A stretch of DNA of 64,000 bases from Yinghuangia sp045039925 (GCA_045039925.1 CP108400.1:3348001-3412000); one strand, 5' to 3'. Positions 53,023 through 61,799 are shown, counted from the first letter of the stretch. Made by a program: numbers and translations. Notes: generated by a model not told the origin, from the sequence alone.

Positions 53023-54378
53023 ATGGGCGCTACGCAGCCCGGCGGGCCGTCGCTCCCCCAGGAGCGCCGTCTCGTCACCGCCATCCCCGGCCCCAAGTCC
53101 GTCGAGCTGATGGAGCGCCGCAACAAGGCCGTGGCGCGCGGGGTCAGCACGACCCTCCCGGTCTTCGTGACGCGTGCCGGCGGCGGTGTGGTGGAGGACG
53201 TCGACGGCAACTCGCTGATCGACTTCGGCTCCGGCATCGCGGTGACCAGCGTCGGCAACAGCGCCGAGGCCGTCGTGCGCCGCGCGACCGAGCAGCTCCA
53301 GCGGTTCACGCACACCTGTTTCATGGTCACGCCGTACGACTCGTACGTGGCCGTCGCCGAGCAGCTCAACGAGCTGACCCCGGGCGACCACGACAAGCGC
53401 ACCGCGCTGTTCAACTCCGGCGCGGAGGCGGTGGAGAACGCGGTCAAGATCGCCCGTGCGTACACCAAGCGCAGCGCGGTCGTCGTGTTCGACCACGGCT
53501 ACCACGGCCGCACCAACCTGACGATGGCGCTGACCGCGAAGAACATGCCCTACAAGGAGTCCTTCGGGCCGTTCGCGCCCGAGGTCTACCGGGTCCCGGT
53601 CGCGTACCCGTACCGCTGGCTGACCGGCGCCGAGAACTGCGCCGAGGAGGCCGCCGCCGCGGCCATCGACGCGATCACCAAGCAGATCGGCGCGCACAAC
53701 GTGGCCGCCGTGGTGATCGAGCCGATCCTGGGCGAGGGCGGCTTCATCGAGCCGGCCAAGGGCTTCCTGCCGCGCATCGTGGAGTTCTGCCGCGAGAACG
53801 GCATCGTGTTCGTGGCCGACGAGATCCAGACCGGCTTCTGCCGGACCGGCCAGTGGTTCGCGTGTGAGGACGAGGGCATCGTCCCCGACCTCATCACGAC
53901 CGCCAAGGGCATCGCGGGCGGCCTTCCGCTGGCCGCCGTCACCGGCCGTGCCGAGATCATGGACGCCGCGCACGCGGGCGGCCTGGGCGGCACCTACGGC
54001 GGCAACCCCGTCGCGTGCGCCGCGGCGCTCGGCGCGCTCGAGACGATGCGCGCACACGACCTCAACGGCGCCGCGACGCGCATCGGCGAGGTCATGAAGG
54101 CCCGCCTGGGCGCGATGGCGGAGAAGCACCCGGCGATCGGCGAGGTCCGCGGGCGCGGCGCGATGATCGCGATCGAGCTGGTCAAGCCGGGCACCAAGGA
54201 GGCCGCCCCGGAGACCGCCGCGGCGATCGCGAAGGCGTGCCACGCCGAGGGCCTGCTGGTCCTGACCGCGGGCACGTACGGCAACGTGCTGCGCTTCCTG
54301 CCGCCGCTGGTGATGCCGGAGCACCTGGTGGTCGAGGGTCTCGACATCCTCGAGAAGGTCGTCGGCCAGGTCGCCTGA
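53023..54378 (+). CDS. gabT: 4-aminobutyrate transaminase
   Basis: A 451-residue class III PLP aminotransferase. The PLP lysine lies in TTAKGIAGGLP (Lys near 295); the substrate region GSGIAVTSVGN and the NSGAEAVENAVKIAR phosphate-binding segment fit GabT, as do EPILGEGGFIEP and ADEIQTGFCRTG. ATG with AAGGAGA six bases upstream. It would convert GABA and 2-oxoglutarate to succinate semialdehyde and glutamate; beta-alanine is also a common substrate. It is followed by a strong terminator. Confidence 0.93.
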   Translation: MGATQPGGPSLPQERRLVTAIPGPKSVELMERRNKAVARGVSTTLPVFVTRAGGGVVEDVDGNSLIDFGSGIAVTSVGNSAEAVVRRATEQLQRFTHTCFMVTPYDSYVAVAEQLNELTPGDHDKRTALFNSGAEAVENAVKIARAYTKRSAVVVFDHGYHGRTNLTMALTAKNMPYKESFGPFAPEVYRVPVAYPYRWLTGAENCAEEAAAAAIDAITKQIGAHNVAAVVIEPILGEGGFIEPAKGFLPRIVEFCRENGIVFVADEIQTGFCRTGQWFACEDEGIVPDLITTAKGIAGGLPLAAVTGRAEIMDAAHAGGLGGTYGGNPVACAAALGALETMRAHDLNGAATRIGEVMKARLGAMAEKHPAIGEVRGRGAMIAIELVKPGTKEAAPETAAAIAKACHAEGLLVLTAGTYGNVLRFLPPLVMPEHLVVEGLDILEKVVGQVA

Positions 54379-54395
54379 TCCCGGCCTGTCCGAGC

Positions 54396-54444
54396 AGAAC
54401 CCCGGCTGCGTCCCCCGTCCTTGGGGGGACGCAGCCGGGGTTCT
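54396..54444. terminator. Bidirectional terminator between gabT and the STAS gene
   Basis: Perfect 21-bp stem (54396-54416 with 54424-54444) around a 7-base loop, located 18 bases after gabT and also serving the convergent STAS gene. The strongest hairpin in the window. Confidence 0.9.
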
Positions 54445-54537
54445 CCCCTTCGCGGGCACGGAGTGGCATTCAAGGTGTGCGGGCAGGGCCGAGCCGCGGG
54501 CGGCGGGTTCACGCGCGGGTGTCGCGGTACGTGCTCC

Positions 54538-55023
54538 TCAGCCGGGCCCCGGCGCTCCGATCCGCAGCCCGGCCGCCGTGTCCCAGCCGCACAGCCGCAG
54601 GATGCGCAGCAGTTGGCGGGACGCCCCGACCAGCACGAGGTGTCCCCCGTGCTCGGCCAGCTCGTGAGCGCTCTCGACGACGACGCGGAGCCCCGCGACG
54701 TCGATGAAGCCGAGCCGTGTGACATCCACGGTCACCTCCGCCCCCTCGCGCGCGACGGCGCGCAGCGAGTGGCGGACGATCTCGACGTTGGCCAGGTCGA
54801 CTTCGCCGTCCAGACGGATGCCGCGCGGGCGTGCCGTGCGGACGACGCGGAGCTGGCGGTCGCTGGTGATGACGACGCCGATGCCGGTACCGCTCTGCGC
54901 TCGTTCGCGCGGCGGCATCCTGGTGTCGGCGATCGCGGTGGTGAACCGGCGGACACGCGCCGGTGCGGCCGGTGCCGGAATCGACGGCACTCGGTGGGAC
55001 GGGTAGCCGGACTCTTCAACCAC
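54538..55023 (-). CDS. STAS-domain anti-sigma factor antagonist-like protein
   Basis: A 161-residue protein: a basic/Pro-rich N-terminus of about 50 residues and a STAS domain (about 55-155) with IRLDGEVDLANVEIVRHSLR, VDVTRLGFIDVAGLRVVV and LVLVGASRQLLRILRLCG. The usual phosphoacceptor Ser in the D-S-S/T-G loop is Val here (IDVAG), so classical SpoIIAA-type phosphorylation seems unlikely. GTG start with a weak AGGG site. It may still bind an anti-sigma kinase. Confidence 0.85.
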   Translation of the reverse strand: MVEESGYPSHRVPSIPAPAAPARVRRFTTAIADTRMPPRERAQSGTGIGVVITSDRQLRVVRTARPRGIRLDGEVDLANVEIVRHSLRAVAREGAEVTVDVTRLGFIDVAGLRVVVESAHELAEHGGHLVLVGASRQLLRILRLCGWDTAAGLRIGAPGPG

Positions 55024-55374
55024 CTTGGGAACCCTACCTTTGCGGACCGACGGCGGGCGGGGTCGGACGATCGTGTGCTGACGTCACGTCACACAACCTC
55101 AGGCGGTTCATCGCCTGACCTGCCCCTCGTCGGTCCGGTTCCCGTCTTCGGGGACGCCGGATCACCCGTTCTGTGACGCCGCTCACATCCGGGGCTGACA
55201 CCGTACATCGCCCACGTCGGACAATCCAGAGTGAGGCGGACTCCGAACAGGGACTCGGTTGGCTGCGCGCGTCAATCCCCCGGCGTCGGAGCGGCGTGGA
55301 GAAGCTGTGCAGGCTTTGTGTCGACCATGTCGGCGGGGAACAAGTTGGGATGCTTCCACGTATCTTCGAGTGAG
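55024..55374. other. Divergent region between the STAS and PAP2 genes
   Basis: About 351 bp without a gene. TGACGTCA at 55079-55086 and a 7-bp inverted repeat TCAGGCG-N6-CGCCTGA at 55099-55118 are visible and could be operators for either gene. No clear promoter consensus was found. Confidence 0.45.
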
Positions 55375-56184
55375 ATGCACGCGAGGACCCCAGATGCCGG
55401 ACCCGGTACGCCCCCCCGTCCGGGCCCCGGCGGACCCCATGCCGGCCTTGAGCAAGCCGGCGGCCGCCCCGGGACAACGCCCCCCGTCCCGGGGCGGTGG
55501 TCCGCGTACGGCCGGTCCGTCCTCGCCTCGATCCTCTTCCCCGCCCTTCTGGCCGCCTTCCTGGTCTTCCTGACCGTGCAGGTCGTGGTCGACGCCGGCC
55601 CGCTGATCCCGCTCGACGAGGCGGTCCGCGACGGCATGCGCGACCTGGCCGCCGCGTCGGGGCTCGGGTGGCTGGACGGACCGATGCACCTGCTCGCCGA
55701 CCTCGGCGGCCCGGTGCCGGGCGGGGTCGCCCTGGTCGCGGCCTACGCGTACGCCTGCCTCCGCACTCCGGACCGCGCAACCCGCCTGCGCCTGGCCGCC
55801 GTCGCCGCGGCCTCGGTCGCGGTGGTCTCCGCGGTCGTGATCGCGGGCAAGAACGCGATCGACCGCGCGGGGCCGTCCGGCGGCGAGATCACCGGCGGCG
55901 AATGGGGCTTCTTCCCGTCGGGGCACACCGCGACCTCGGCCGTCTGCTTCGGCACCGCGGCCCTGCTGCTCGGCACGGTCCTGTCCCCGGCCGCGCGGCG
56001 GCGCACTTATGCCGGAACGTCTCTGCTGTGCGCGCTGATCGGCGTGGCGCTGCTGTGGTGCGACTACCACTGGCTGGGCGACGTGCTCGCGAGTTGGGCG
56101 CTGTGCGGAATCGTGCTGTGGACGGCCGCCCGCGTCCGCCCGGGCGGCGGCCCTCAGTCGGCCAGTTCGGCCGCCCGGCCGTAG
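55375..56184 (+). CDS. PAP2-type phosphatase, membrane
   Basis: A 269-residue membrane phosphatase. After a Pro/Gly-rich N-terminus of about 45 residues there are around five hydrophobic segments. The acid-phosphatase signature is KNAIDRAGPSG, then PSGHTATSAV and CDYHWLGDVLASW (the SRxxxxxHxxxD-type motif, with the leading Ser-Arg not conserved). ATG start with a weak site (MHARTPDAG). It may dephosphorylate undecaprenyl or phosphatidyl phosphates. Its 3' end overlaps the convergent flavin oxidoreductase gene by 31 bp. Confidence 0.85.
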   Translation: MHARTPDAGPGTPPRPGPGGPHAGLEQAGGRPGTTPPVPGRWSAYGRSVLASILFPALLAAFLVFLTVQVVVDAGPLIPLDEAVRDGMRDLAAASGLGWLDGPMHLLADLGGPVPGGVALVAAYAYACLRTPDRATRLRLAAVAAASVAVVSAVVIAGKNAIDRAGPSGGEITGGEWGFFPSGHTATSAVCFGTAALLLGTVLSPAARRRTYAGTSLLCALIGVALLWCDYHWLGDVLASWALCGIVLWTAARVRPGGGPQSASSAARP

Positions 56185-57089
56185 GCCTCGTCGAGGCTCT
56201 TGCGGAAGCCGCGCATGGTCTCCTCGACGATCTCGGCGACCGGGCGCACCGCGTCGACCAGCCCGACCGACTGGCCCGCGGAGGCGAGCGACAGCTCCAT
56301 CTCGCCCTCGAAGTACAGCCGCTGCACCGCCGCCAGCGAACTCGCGGCGGGGCCGCCGGCCGCGGCCATCCCGGCCGAGAAGCCGGTGCGCAGCACGCGC
56401 ATCGTGGGGCTGCCCGACCGGTTGACCACCACCGTGCCGGTCTCGTCGGCGTCCACGATCGCCTGCTTGAAGTTGCCGTGGACCGGGCTCTCCGCGCTCG
56501 ACAGGAACCGGGTGCCCATCTGGACGCCCTCCGCGCCTAGGGCGAAGGCGGCGGCCATGCCGCGGCCGTCCGCGATACCGCCGGCGGCGACGAGCGGGAG
56601 GTCGGTGATCGCGCGCACCGCCTGGAGCAGGACGAGCAGCGAGACCTCGTCGGGGTTCTTGAAGCCGCCGCCCTCGGCGCCCTCTACCACCAGTCCGTCC
56701 ACGCCCGCGTCGACCGCCTTGCGCGCGGCGCGCACCGACGGAACCACGTGGTAGACGGTCAGGCCGTGCTCCTTGAGGAGCGGCAGGTGGCGGGCCGGGC
56801 TGCCGGCCGAGGTGGTCACGAACCGTACGCCCGCCTCGGCGACGTACCGCACGAGCGTGTCGTCGCGCAGGAACATCAGCGGCAGGTTGACCCCGAACGG
56901 CAGACCGGTGGCGACCATGGCGTCGATCTCGGCCTTGCAGTTGTCGATCTCGCCGGACGAGGTCTCGATCATGCCGAGGCCGCCGGCCGCGGACACCGCG
57001 GCGGCCAGTCGGGAGCGGGCTATCCAGCCCATCGGGGCCTGGATGATCGGGTGCCGGGCACCGGTGTGCGCGAGGACGCGGTTGCTCAT
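56154..57089 (-). CDS. Nitronate monooxygenase / NAD(P)H-dependent flavin oxidoreductase family protein
   Basis: A 311-residue FMN TIM-barrel protein of the NMO/FabK group. It has IIQAPMGWIA at the N-terminus and the FMN phosphate-binding region LVAAGGIADGRG with ALGAEGVQMGTRFL. The usual GxEAGGHxG motif is GAEGGGF here (Phe143 where the catalytic His would be), so nitroalkane oxidation is uncertain. ATG at 57089; the longer ORF upstream is unlikely because its sequence is regulatory-looking. It diverges from the amino-acid permease gene. Confidence 0.85.
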   Translation of the reverse strand: MSNRVLAHTGARHPIIQAPMGWIARSRLAAAVSAAGGLGMIETSSGEIDNCKAEIDAMVATGLPFGVNLPLMFLRDDTLVRYVAEAGVRFVTTSAGSPARHLPLLKEHGLTVYHVVPSVRAARKAVDAGVDGLVVEGAEGGGFKNPDEVSLLVLLQAVRAITDLPLVAAGGIADGRGMAAAFALGAEGVQMGTRFLSSAESPVHGNFKQAIVDADETGTVVVNRSGSPTMRVLRTGFSAGMAAAGGPAASSLAAVQRLYFEGEMELSLASAGQSVGLVDAVRPVAEIVEETMRGFRKSLDEAYGRAAELAD

Positions 57090-57251
57090 GGGGCGGAACG
57101 TACCGCGCGCCGTCGTACGCCTGAAGTGAGCTCCGAAGGAGGCGGCCGTCACACCGCCGCGGCACCCCGGCCGCGGCACACGTCCGCCGGGCAAATTTTT
57201 GCCTGCGCCAAGTTGCGGATCCCGTTGCGGGAAACTCCCGCAAGTATTGGA

Positions 57252-57265
57252 ATCTGACGTCAGAT
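57252..57265. promoter_or_regulatory. 14-bp palindromic candidate operator
   Basis: ATCTGACGTCAGAT, perfectly symmetrical, 37 bp upstream of the TTGACG of the permease promoter. Its CTGACGTCA core is also found at 55078-55086 upstream of the PAP2 gene. Confidence 0.5.
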
Positions 57266-57302
57266 CAGCTTTTGACCTTCGGATTCGGTTGTTAACGGCA
57301 TC

Positions 57303-57332
57303 TTGACGCTCGAACAAACGGCGGATTACATA
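57303..57332 (+). promoter_or_regulatory. Candidate permease promoter
   Basis: TTGACG (-35) and TACATA (-10) with an 18-bp spacer, the best sigma-70-like promoter in the window. The ATG of the permease is about 105 bases downstream. Confidence 0.55.
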
Positions 57333-57440
57333 ACGCAGCACCTTGCAGGCGAACCGTGCGTCCGACGCCGCACCCACGGCCGCCCTGCTCCGTCACCGGA
57401 GGCGATACCTCGCACCCCCTGTTGAATCAGGAACGCGCCC

Positions 57441-58889
57441 ATGGCTGAAGCAATACTCCCCAAGGTCGACGCGGGAACGCCACCACCACCCCCGAACTCG
57501 ACCACCCCGCTCCACGCCGGAGCCCCGAAGCCGCTCAAGCGGTCCATCGGCGTCGTCGGCGGCACACTGCTCACGTTGTCCTGTCTGACCCCCGCGTCCT
57601 CCCTCTTCGTGATCGTGCCCGGCATGTTCGCGACGCAGGGCACGGGAACCGCACTCACCCTGGTCATCGCGGCCGTCATGTGCGTCCTGGTCGCGTTCTG
57701 CTACTCCGAGCTGGGCACGATGGTCCCCAGCGCGGGCGGCGAGTACGCGATGGTCGGCACCTTCATGGGCCGCTTCGCGGCGTGGGTCGCCTTCATCGTC
57801 GCGGGCATCGTCGTGATGGTGGTGCCGCCGATCATCGCGCTCGGCACCGGCGAGTACATAACGTCGATCGTCAGTCTCGACGCGACAGGGATGAAGTGGG
57901 CCGGCGCCCTGGTCATGCTCGGCGCCACCGTCATGGGCCTTCTCGACCTGCGCGCCAACGCGTGGGTGACGGGAGTCTTCCTGGCCCTCGAGGTCGTCGC
58001 CGCCGCGCTGGTCGCGTTCCTCGGCTTCGGTCACACCGAACGCGGCGCCTCGACGCTGGTCAAGCCCGAGGTGCTGACCGAGGCGGGCGGCATGAGCCCG
58101 CTGACCCTGGGCGTGCTGGTCTCCGGCCTCGCGGTCGCGCTGTTCGCCCTCCAGGGCTTCTCGACGGCCGTCTACCTGGCCGAGGAGATGGACCAGCCGC
58201 GCCGCACCGTCTCGCGCACGGTCCTGTGGACGCTCGGCCTCGGCGCGGTCATCCTGATCCTCCCCACGATCGCCATCACGCTCGGCGCGGCCGACATGGA
58301 GACGCTGACCGAGGGCGACCTGCCGACCATGATCGAGGGCTGGAGCAGCCACGGCATGGCGACGTTCATCAGCCTGTGCATCGCACTCGCGATCATCAAC
58401 GCGGCGATCGTCATGGTCATCCAGAACTCCCGTGTCCTGTACGCCTCCGCCCGCGACCGCGCCTGGCCGACCCCGGTCAACAAGGCGTTCGGCACGGTCA
58501 ACCGCTTCGGCGCCCCGTGGGTCGCGACGCTGGCCGTCGGCGTCCCCGGCGCGATCCTGTGCTTCGTCGACCTGACCCTGCTCGGCTCCGTGACCAGTGT
58601 CGCGGTCACCCTGCTGTACCTGGTCGTCGCCGTCGGCGCACTGGCCTCGCGGCGTGGCGTGCACAAGCACACCCCCGCCTGGCGCATGCCGCTGTGGCCC
58701 GCCGTCCCGGTCGTGCTGATCGCCGGACTCCTGTACGTCATGTACGAGTTGGCCAAGTCCGAGCCCAAGGCCATGTACGTGACCTTCGGCATCATCGCGG
58801 CGGCCGCCGTCTACTGGGCCGCGTACCTGCTCCCCCGCAAGGACACCCGCTGGGTCATCACGCTCGCCGACGAAGGCGACAAGGACTGA
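57441..58889 (+). CDS. APC superfamily amino-acid permease
   Basis: A 482-residue membrane protein with about twelve hydrophobic segments. The family signatures are visible in segment 1 (VVGGTLLTLSCLTPASSLF), YSELGTMVPSAGGEY, and the FALQGFSTAVYLAEEMDQPRR loop of segment 6; the tail is acidic (TLADEGDKD). ATG with AGGAA about eight bases upstream. It would import an amino acid or polyamine in symport; GABA is possible given gabT nearby. It has its own promoter-like region and is followed by a strong terminator. Confidence 0.88.
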   Translation: MAEAILPKVDAGTPPPPPNSTTPLHAGAPKPLKRSIGVVGGTLLTLSCLTPASSLFVIVPGMFATQGTGTALTLVIAAVMCVLVAFCYSELGTMVPSAGGEYAMVGTFMGRFAAWVAFIVAGIVVMVVPPIIALGTGEYITSIVSLDATGMKWAGALVMLGATVMGLLDLRANAWVTGVFLALEVVAAALVAFLGFGHTERGASTLVKPEVLTEAGGMSPLTLGVLVSGLAVALFALQGFSTAVYLAEEMDQPRRTVSRTVLWTLGLGAVILILPTIAITLGAADMETLTEGDLPTMIEGWSSHGMATFISLCIALAIINAAIVMVIQNSRVLYASARDRAWPTPVNKAFGTVNRFGAPWVATLAVGVPGAILCFVDLTLLGSVTSVAVTLLYLVVAVGALASRRGVHKHTPAWRMPLWPAVPVVLIAGLLYVMYELAKSEPKAMYVTFGIIAAAAVYWAAYLLPRKDTRWVITLADEGDKD

Positions 58890-58919
58890 CCCCGGTCACC
58901 CGCTCCGTGCCCTGAAGTA

Positions 58920-58956
58920 CCGGTGAGGGCCCCGCACTTCGCGGGGCCCTCACCGG
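58920..58956. terminator. Bidirectional terminator after the permease gene
   Basis: Perfect 16-bp stem (CCGGTGAGGGCCCCGC and complement) with a 5-base loop, between convergent genes. Confidence 0.85.
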
Positions 58957-58997
58957 CATGCGCGGGTGTCGTACGCGTCCGCGCGTCGGAGGGAGCG

Positions 58998-59825
58998 TCA
59001 GGGGGAGGTCTGCGGCTCGGCCTCGTAGGCACGGCGCAAGGTGTCGACGAAGTCGGGCGCCGCCGGGATCGCCACCGCCCCGATGCGGTGCACGGGCACC
59101 GCGGGGGTCCACGAGTTCATCACGACCGCGCCGGCCAGGTCCGGCAGTTGGGCGACCGTGAGTTCCCTGACGCGCTGCGGCACGCCGATGCGGTCGAGCT
59201 GGCGGCGGAGGATGCCCATCGTCGTCCCGGCCAGCATCTCGGCTTCGGGCCACACCACGGCCTCGCCGTCCCAGAAGGCCAGGTTCCAGATGGACGCCTC
59301 GCTCAGCCGCCCCTTGCGGTCGGCGAACGCGGCGTCGTCGAAGCCCTCGGCGACCGCCCGGCGCAGGTAGTACGTCTTCGCGATCTCGCCGACGTGCTTG
59401 ATGCCCGGGGCGACGCGCTCGTACTCGACGACCGCCAGGTCCAGCGGCCCGGCCGGCCCGTTCGAGGGCGGCCCGGTGCGCACCAGCACGCGCAGGCCCG
59501 CGCCTTCGCCGCCGGACGCGGTGAACTCCCCTTCCTGCGAGTACACCGTGGCGGTCAGCGACGTGTCGGGCGGGCTCTGCCCAACGGCCGCACGCAGGTA
59601 CGCCGTGATCCGGGCGTCCGGCAAGGCCGCGCCGAACAGTTCGAGCGAGGCCGCCCGCAGTCGCGCGAGGTGCAGGTCGAGACCGCGGACGCGGCCCCCG
59701 CGTACCTGCATGGCGGTGAAGTGCGCATACCCCGCGAACGCCAGGGGGCCGAGCTCGGCGGCGGTCGCGTCGCGGCCGTCCAGGTGGACGGCGAAGGCGT
59801 CGGGGGAAATCGGGTTCGCGGACAT
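58998..59825 (-). CDS. Class IV aminotransferase-fold PLP protein
   Basis: A 275-residue protein of the branched-chain aminotransferase/4-amino-4-deoxychorismate lyase fold. Features: an arginine/leucine-rich early segment (GGRVRGLDLHLARLRAASLELFG), the PLP-lysine region EIAKTYYLRRAVAEG, and RLSEASIWNLAFWDG, which resembles the E-x-x-x-x-N signature. ATG at 59825 with an AGGAG ten bases upstream. Actinobacterial members of this group have no assigned substrate; it may be a lyase or a transaminase. Confidence 0.85.
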   Translation of the reverse strand: MSANPISPDAFAVHLDGRDATAAELGPLAFAGYAHFTAMQVRGGRVRGLDLHLARLRAASLELFGAALPDARITAYLRAAVGQSPPDTSLTATVYSQEGEFTASGGEGAGLRVLVRTGPPSNGPAGPLDLAVVEYERVAPGIKHVGEIAKTYYLRRAVAEGFDDAAFADRKGRLSEASIWNLAFWDGEAVVWPEAEMLAGTTMGILRRQLDRIGVPQRVRELTVAQLPDLAGAVVMNSWTPAVPVHRIGAVAIPAAPDFVDTLRRAYEAEPQTSP

Positions 59826-59966
59826 GGCCACCACACTCCTGGTATCGGTACGCACGGATCCTCGGCAGCCGCCCGCCGGTCGGGCGGCTGCTTCGGAACG
59901 TACGGCTTGAGACCGGTGTGAAGGTCAAACCGGGCCGGGGCGCACACCTCGCGCGCCCCGGGCAGC

Positions 59967-60770
59967 TCAGTCCTCGACGATCAGTTCCCGCAGCCGCCGC
60001 TGCTTCTCCGGGCCGAAGCCGAGGCCCTCCGCCAGGTACCCCTCGAAGGAGCCCCAGTTGGCGTCCATCGTCGCGAGGGCACCTTCCAGGTACTCCGCCC
60101 GCACTTCGAGGAACGGGGCGAACAGCTCCATGAGTTCGGGGCGCATCGCGAGCTTGTCGCTGTTCGGGCTGTAGCGGCGCTCCGGGTCGTTGCTCTCCAG
60201 GTAGTTGCCGAGGATCACCTCGTCCGGCACCCCGGCGATGCGCTGCACGAGTGCCGCGGCGATCCCCGCGCGGTCCTTGCCCGCGGAGCAGTGCACGACG
60301 ACCGGAAGGCCGTCGGCCTCGACCAGGGAGTTGAGCAGCACCGCGTGGTTGGCCGTGCGCGAGACGACCTGGTCGCGGTAGTCGAACGCGATGGCCTTCT
60401 CCGCCTTGCCGTCGCCGAGGCGCTCGCGCAGCACCGCCATGTCGCCCTTCTTCATGTCGGACCAGAAGTCCGAGTGGCGGGCGGGGTCGGTCATCGGCAG
60501 GTTGATCCACCGGGCGCCGTCGGGCACGTGGTCCGCGCCGTCGAGCTCGATGTCGGCCGGGCTGCGCAGGTCGACGATCAGCCGGATGCCGAGCGACGCG
60601 AGGTTCTTGCGGTCGGCCTCGGTCGGCTTGGCCAGGTGGCCGCTGCGGAAGTAGCGGCCGGAACGGACGCGGCGCCCGTCGGCGGTCGGCAGCCCGCCGA
60701 TGTCCCGGAAGTTGCGGACGCCTTCAAGGGCGACGGTGCCGCCCTCGGCATCCGCGTGCTGGTGCCCCAC
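59967..60770 (-). CDS. Tyrosine-protein phosphatase family protein
   Basis: A 267-residue phosphatase. The C-x5-R active-site loop is HCSAGKDRAG, preceded by the VRNFRDIGGLPTADGRRVRSG N-terminal segment of the PTP-like Y_phosphatase3 family. GTG start with AGGAG about six bases upstream. It may act on phosphotyrosine proteins or on phosphoinositides; the true substrate is not predictable. Confidence 0.9.
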   Translation of the reverse strand: MGHQHADAEGGTVALEGVRNFRDIGGLPTADGRRVRSGRYFRSGHLAKPTEADRKNLASLGIRLIVDLRSPADIELDGADHVPDGARWINLPMTDPARHSDFWSDMKKGDMAVLRERLGDGKAEKAIAFDYRDQVVSRTANHAVLLNSLVEADGLPVVVHCSAGKDRAGIAAALVQRIAGVPDEVILGNYLESNDPERRYSPNSDKLAMRPELMELFAPFLEVRAEYLEGALATMDANWGSFEGYLAEGLGFGPEKQRRLRELIVED

Positions 60771-60854
60771 ACGTGCTCCTCTCACACGTACTGAGGGCCC
60801 CACCTGGATTGGCGGGACCCGTCACAAATCTCACGTCCGCGGCGACGCGGGGGT

Positions 60855-61799
60855 TCAGGCGCCCCTCGTCGGCCGCGGTTCGCCGAAGCGCTCCTCGAAC
60901 TCCGTGTCGGTCAGCGCCCTCATCTCCTCGAGAGTGACGCGTCCCATCATGAGGTCGGTCAGGAACTTCGGCGCGGACTTGGCGCGCATCGTGTCGGTGA
61001 TGGCCCCCGGGACGGTGCGGGCCTCCGACTCGACGCGCCCGTCCGCGTGCAGCGTGTACACGCGGTAGCTGGGCCCGTCGAACACCCGTCCGGCATAGTC
61101 GATGCTGTACGTGGTGGACGGGCAGACGTACACGGGCCTGCCCTCGAACTCGCCTCGCAGGTCGCCGTGCAGGTGGCCGGCACCGAGAGCCCTGATCTGC
61201 GGGAAGTCGCGTACGAGCCGGGCCAGTTCGGTGTCGCCCTGGGCATCGGGCGCGACGTCGGGCAGCGGCGGGTGGTGCAGCCAGACGAAGACGTGTTCGG
61301 CGCTCGACGCCTCGAGCAGGGCGCGGGCCCGTGCCGCGTCGCCGGGCGTGAGGCCGGGCTGCTCGGCGGCCGTCATGCGGTCGTCGAGGTCGCGGTAGAC
61401 GCCGTCGCGCACCTCTTCGCGGCCGTACGCGTTGCTGTCCAGGAACAGCATGAGCCACGGGCCGACGCGCACCGCCTGCTCCAGGTGCACGTTCGGGCGC
61501 GGCAGGCACGCCTGGTAGGCGTCGTTCTTGTCGTGGTTGCCGGACACGCAGTAGACGGGGGTCGGCAGGCCGTCGAGGACCCCGCCGAGGCGCTCGTACG
61601 CCCCGGGCTCGCCCAGGTCCGCGAGGTCGCCGGTGGCGACCACCAGCGCGGCACCGGCGATCTCGGCGGCCGCGTCGCCGAGCACGGCCGCGAGCCCCGC
61701 GTCGGGGTCGTGCTGCACGAAACCGCGCACGCCGACCGCGTCGGGGAAGTGCACATCGGATATCTGGACGACGCTGATGGCGTCCGCAACCTGGCTCAT
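60855..61799 (-). CDS. Metallophosphoesterase (CpdA-like class III phosphodiesterase)
   Basis: A 314-residue calcineurin-like phosphoesterase. The metal-binding blocks are QISDVHFPD, TGDLADLG, SGNHDKND, WLHHPP and AGHLHGD, the standard order of the family and of cAMP phosphodiesterase CpdA. ATG start at 61799 with AGAGG three bases away. No signal peptide, so it is cytosolic. The substrate could be cAMP or another phosphodiester. Confidence 0.9.
   Translation of the reverse strand: MSQVADAISVVQISDVHFPDAVGVRGFVQHDPDAGLAAVLGDAAAEIAGAALVVATGDLADLGEPGAYERLGGVLDGLPTPVYCVSGNHDKNDAYQACLPRPNVHLEQAVRVGPWLMLFLDSNAYGREEVRDGVYRDLDDRMTAAEQPGLTPGDAARARALLEASSAEHVFVWLHHPPLPDVAPDAQGDTELARLVRDFPQIRALGAGHLHGDLRGEFEGRPVYVCPSTTYSIDYAGRVFDGPSYRVYTLHADGRVESEARTVPGAITDTMRAKSAPKFLTDLMMGRVTLEEMRALTDTEFEERFGEPRPTRGA

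Larger units (their letters stand above)
57090..57440. promoter_or_regulatory. Control region between the flavin oxidoreductase and permease genes
   Basis: 351 bp without a gene, AT-richer than its surroundings. Contents: a hairpin TTGCGGGA-AAC-TCCCGCAA at 57225-57243; a 14-bp perfect palindrome ATCTGACGTCAGAT at 57252-57265; and a promoter-like pair, TTGACG at 57303-57308 and TACATA at 57327-57332, with an 18-bp spacer, directing transcription toward the permease and giving a leader of about 100 bases. Confidence 0.6.

Noticed and set aside
57090..57377. N-terminal extension of the flavin oxidoreductase gene
   Set aside because: It would overlap the permease promoter elements and palindromes; the ATG at 57089 matches the family start.
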